A stretch of 64,000 bases of DNA, taken from assembly GCA_016286365.1 (NCBI GenBank), contig JAEESN010000002.1, forward strand, positions 124,001 through 188,000, in the 5' to 3' direction. The position numbers and the translations under genes were made by a program. Position 1 is the stretch's first letter. Every line of letters starts with the position of its first letter. This DNA comes from Treponema sp. Lineage in GTDB: Bacteria; Spirochaetota; Spirochaetia; Treponematales; Treponemataceae. Positions 61,556-64,000 of this stretch are shown here, in pieces. The notes under the pieces were generated by a model. It did not search any database and was not told where the DNA came from. It worked only from the letters and a program-made list of their open reading frames with translations.

Positions 61556-61573
61556 GATAAAATGATTATAGCA

Positions 61574-61614
61574 TAAAAAAACCGGCCCGTATACTTAGCG
61601 CATAAGGACCGGTT
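61574..61614 (-). terminator. Terminator of the outer-membrane protein operon
   Basis: AACCGG (61580-61585) and CCGGTT (61609-61614) form the base of a hairpin, extended by CC/GG past one mismatch; on the minus strand a run of seven T follows. It directly precedes the der promoter. Confidence 0.85.
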
Positions 61615-61637
61615 CTATATTTTCCCTAAGGAAGAGA

Positions 61638-62999
61638 TTAGAATTTTCCGCCGCCCAAACTAAAATAGAATTTTAAGGCAACGCTTGGATCTTTAAATCC
61701 TGTGTTATATGTAAGATAAGGTCCAACTCCAATACTTATTTCATCAATTGGTGAATAGTATAAAATTCCACCGAGAGTTATAGATTTAAGATATGAATTA
61801 AGCATGTCTGTATCTACGCCATTTGCAGAAAGTATAGAAAGGAATGCTGGAGGGAGCTCTTCTCTTCCAATGTTAGCAAGACCAAGTAAGTTCAAAGTAA
61901 AATCATGTGAGCCAAAAAGTTTTCCGAACGAGAGGGTGAAAGCAACGTTGTGTCCCTGAGTTACGTAATCAGCAAAATAATATAAGTCAGCTGGGTTATT
62001 TACGTCAAACTTGTTTCCGTCGTAGTAGTACTGAGCCATCAAAGCAATTTCAGGATTTTTCCAGTAGTAAGAACCACCAACTGTAAACTTAAAGATGTTT
62101 GATTTATCGCCCCAGTTGTTATTTTCAGCCCATTCACGGTCGCTTCCGTATGCATAAAGAAGTTCAGAGAAGACATTAACGTTTCCGATGTTTCCGCTTG
62201 TTGTAAACATCATTTTTGGAGCATGATTGAGTTTGTAAATTCCACCAACACCAAATTCCCATGTGTTGATTACAAATTCATATTTTGCCGCAAGGGATGT
62301 GTATTTTAAGGCAGTTGAAAATTCCATGCTGCTCACTGATTCAGAATCCGGTACCACATAAAGCCATAAAACATTCTGTGTACCAGGGAAGAGAATCTGT
62401 GCCCTTAAGTTTAAGCATCCGTTTACGTCTTCGTTTGCGTTTTCCGGGTCGATTGATGAAGTATTGATTAAGTCAGAAACAGGGCTGTAAAAATATCCTG
62501 TTCCCCATTTTACAGTGTGAATACCGAATCTGAAGAATGCTACGTCGTTGATTGAAAAATCAGTAAAGAGCTCTTTTACGCTGAAGTAATCTGCGATTGT
62601 TGTTTCTACGGTTGCCGGAGAAGTAAGTTTACTCATCGCATTAGATTTGAACGGATAGTCAAAACCAAACTTTGTATAAATTCTGAGTGTCTGGCTTGGG
62701 CGGGCGTCAAAAAAGAGTGTTGCACCAAGGCGTGGAGTGAGTTTTGATTCATCAAGATAATCAGAAAAGCCTTTTCCCGATTTGTCGTAGATGATTGTAG
62801 AAGTTTCAAGTTCAGCTTTAAGCGAACCGCCGACTCTTACAGAACCGTCTTCGAATAAAATTCCTCTTGCAAGGTCGCTTTTAGCAGAAACATCATCCTG
62901 GTAGTCAACGCCGTCACCAAAGAAGAGGTCATCATCATCTGCAAATGCGGCTGTTGTGAAAAATGCTAAAGCTAAAAAAATTAAAGCAGTCTTTTTCAT
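61638..62999 (-). CDS. Outer-membrane beta-barrel protein
   Basis: The 453-residue protein has a signal peptide ending near AFADDDD, then sequence with alternating hydrophobic residues and many Tyr, Phe and Gly (for example YYFADYVTQGHNVAFTLSF), as in beta-barrels, and ends with a strand LKFYFSLGGGKF. It starts 8 bp after the LolA-like gene and is the last gene of the permease-LolA-barrel operon. It could be the outer-membrane partner of that export system. AGGAG precedes the ATG. Confidence 0.75.
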   Translation of the reverse strand: MKKTALIFLALAFFTTAAFADDDDLFFGDGVDYQDDVSAKSDLARGILFEDGSVRVGGSLKAELETSTIIYDKSGKGFSDYLDESKLTPRLGATLFFDARPSQTLRIYTKFGFDYPFKSNAMSKLTSPATVETTIADYFSVKELFTDFSINDVAFFRFGIHTVKWGTGYFYSPVSDLINTSSIDPENANEDVNGCLNLRAQILFPGTQNVLWLYVVPDSESVSSMEFSTALKYTSLAAKYEFVINTWEFGVGGIYKLNHAPKMMFTTSGNIGNVNVFSELLYAYGSDREWAENNNWGDKSNIFKFTVGGSYYWKNPEIALMAQYYYDGNKFDVNNPADLYYFADYVTQGHNVAFTLSFGKLFGSHDFTLNLLGLANIGREELPPAFLSILSANGVDTDMLNSYLKSITLGGILYYSPIDEISIGVGPYLTYNTGFKDPSVALKFYFSLGGGKF

Positions 63000-63007
63000 A
63001 CGTTCTC

Positions 63008-63772
63008 CTAGTTGATGCTGTCGAGATATGCTTTTGTAAATACTTTATTAGGAAGCTTGTCGAATGTAAGGTCAGAAACAACCTGAGTTGTCTGTTCGCC
63101 CTTGTTCAATTCGTCGCGGATAATAAGCTGTACGGCAACCCAACCAGCAGGAACCTTTGAGTATTTTGGAATAAGGATCGTACGCATGAGTCTTCCTGAG
63201 CCAGAAAAATCTTCTTCTTTTAACATACGTGGATCTTTAGTTGTGATGTAGAATGTTGTCTTTTCGTAAGAAGGAGCATTTGTTGTAGCCTGAAGAGAGA
63301 TGATATAAACATCATACTGTCCGAGCTTTCCTGTTTTGAACTCTGTTACCTTGTAGTTGTCGCGCCAGTGAGTTTCGCTTTGATTAACGTCATCAATCTT
63401 TACGTCTGAATCACCAAGAGCTTCTTTTAAAGTTGTGTGAGTCATTTTACGGCTGATTGGATCATAGGACCAGAGGTTATCACCTTCGCGAAGATATCCG
63501 TTTCCTTTATCTGCTTCCGGTGCAAGCTGTACGATTGTCATTTTTTCTTCGTCAGGGCGTTCAAAAATCTTATATTTAAGACTTTCCTTTGGTTTACCCG
63601 GTTTTTCGATGAGTAAAGAAATTGTAGCAGAATAATCACCATGATATGCAAGGTTTTTATCTGTAGCTTCAAGAATTTTAAATGCCTTATCAGTATCATC
63701 TTTGCTTACCTGAGCAAAAACACTCGCAGTACATAAAATAAGTGCTGTGAATAAAGTAATTAATTTTTTCAT
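63008..63772 (-). CDS. Outer membrane lipoprotein-sorting protein (LolA-like)
   Basis: The 254-residue protein has a signal peptide (LITLFTALILCTASVFA) and matches the 'outer membrane lipoprotein-sorting protein' family, a LolA/LolB-like half-barrel: YSATISLLIEKPGK, NLWSYDPISRKMTH and FYITTKDPRML. It should act in the periplasm carrying lipid-modified proteins or lipids. It follows a FtsX-like permease gene by 24 bp and precedes the beta-barrel gene, which together suggest a dedicated envelope transport route. AGGAGA precedes the ATG. Confidence 0.88.
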   Translation of the reverse strand: MKKLITLFTALILCTASVFAQVSKDDTDKAFKILEATDKNLAYHGDYSATISLLIEKPGKPKESLKYKIFERPDEEKMTIVQLAPEADKGNGYLREGDNLWSYDPISRKMTHTTLKEALGDSDVKIDDVNQSETHWRDNYKVTEFKTGKLGQYDVYIISLQATTNAPSYEKTTFYITTKDPRMLKEEDFSGSGRLMRTILIPKYSKVPAGWVAVQLIIRDELNKGEQTTQVVSDLTFDKLPNKVFTKAYLDSIN

Positions 63773-63796
63773 AAGTAAATCTCCTATAAGTAAGTT

Positions 63797-64000
63797 TTAT
63801 TTTACAGTCGAAAGTGCTTCGGCCGGACTCATTTTTGAAGCCTTTGATGCAACTCTTAGTACAGAAAGTCTTGTAAGTAAGATTAAAAGTGCATACTGAA
63901 GAATGATTGAGAATACAGAAACCTTGAAAGTAAAATGATTTTTGTAGAGGAAGAAAGAAAGAATTTCACTTTCAATCGTGATTTGTGAAACAGAATAACC
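63797..64000 (-). CDS. FtsX-like ABC transporter permease, C-terminal end (partial)
   Basis: The last 67 codons before the stop (TAA at 63797-63799) encode a hydrophobic helix followed by RVASKASKMSPAEALSTVK, the typical end of LolE/MacB/FtsX-family permeases. The gene continues beyond the window. With the LolA-like and barrel genes it probably forms a lipoprotein- or lipid-export operon. Confidence 0.8.
   Translation of the reverse strand, partial: GYSVSQITIESEILSFFLYKNHFTFKVSVFSIILQYALLILLTRLSVLRVASKASKMSPAEALSTVK

Overview
The window is AT-rich bacterial DNA. It most resembles a saccharolytic, gut- or rumen-type spirochaete of the Treponema kind. That placement is an inference from gene content: a xylan-degrading enzyme set with a lipoprotein GH10 xylanase, several GGDEF signalling proteins, lipoprotein and LysM envelope proteins, an outer-membrane lipoprotein-sorting locus, and no Gram-positive envelope genes. 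No rRNA is present; the only RNA gene I can prove is an initiator tRNA.

Layout. 1-3.5 kb: end of a membrane protein, an S41 peptidase, a HAD phosphatase and a GH43 glycosidase. 3.8-13.7 kb: a CE1-like esterase, a diguanylate cyclase, an ABC exporter operon with a membrane-anchored partner, and a GH51 arabinofuranosidase. 13.8-23.3 kb: a MATE-nudC-EamA operon, a MoxR/DUF58/transglutaminase-like/CmpB operon and a second MATE pump. 23.6-34.9 kb: GH120 beta-xylosidase, GH10 xylanase, a Cys-cluster protein, a LacI-type ligand-binding/GGDEF fusion, purC, glmS, a guanine deaminase-like enzyme, a membrane GGDEF protein and arfB. 34.9-48.9 kb: an almost entirely minus-strand defence island. 48.9-49.7 kb: terminators, structured repeats and tRNA-fMet. 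49.7-64 kb: core genes (prsW-like, shikimate kinase, slyD, nifU-like, lytic transglycosylase, LysM protein, UDG-like protein, rsm22-like, merR, der) and the end of a Lol-type export operon.

Xylan theme. The GH43, esterase, GH51, GH120 and GH10 genes could together strip acyl groups and arabinose from xylan, cut the backbone and release xylose. A perfect 16-bp palindrome overlaps the esterase promoter, and a 14/16 match follows the GH51 -10 box, so at least these two genes probably answer to one LacI-family repressor that is not encoded here.

Defence island. hsdR, hsdS and hsdM are kept apart by an XRE/ImmA/PIN triad and a tightly packed five-gene operon (DUF5986-like, XRE-ImmA peptidase, DUF4062-like, small membrane protein, LPO_1073-like). 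The last two proteins share a short Q-x-Q-I motif that looks like an amyloid-type signalling tag; this operon is my best candidate for an undescribed anti-phage system. A macro-domain gene at the island edge is broken by an internal deletion.

Expression. An extended -10 box (TG-N-TATAAT) recurs. Many genes that begin a transcription unit have no Shine-Dalgarno sequence but a -10 box only 6-10 nt before the ATG, which predicts leaderless mRNAs. Several start codons are moved accordingly.
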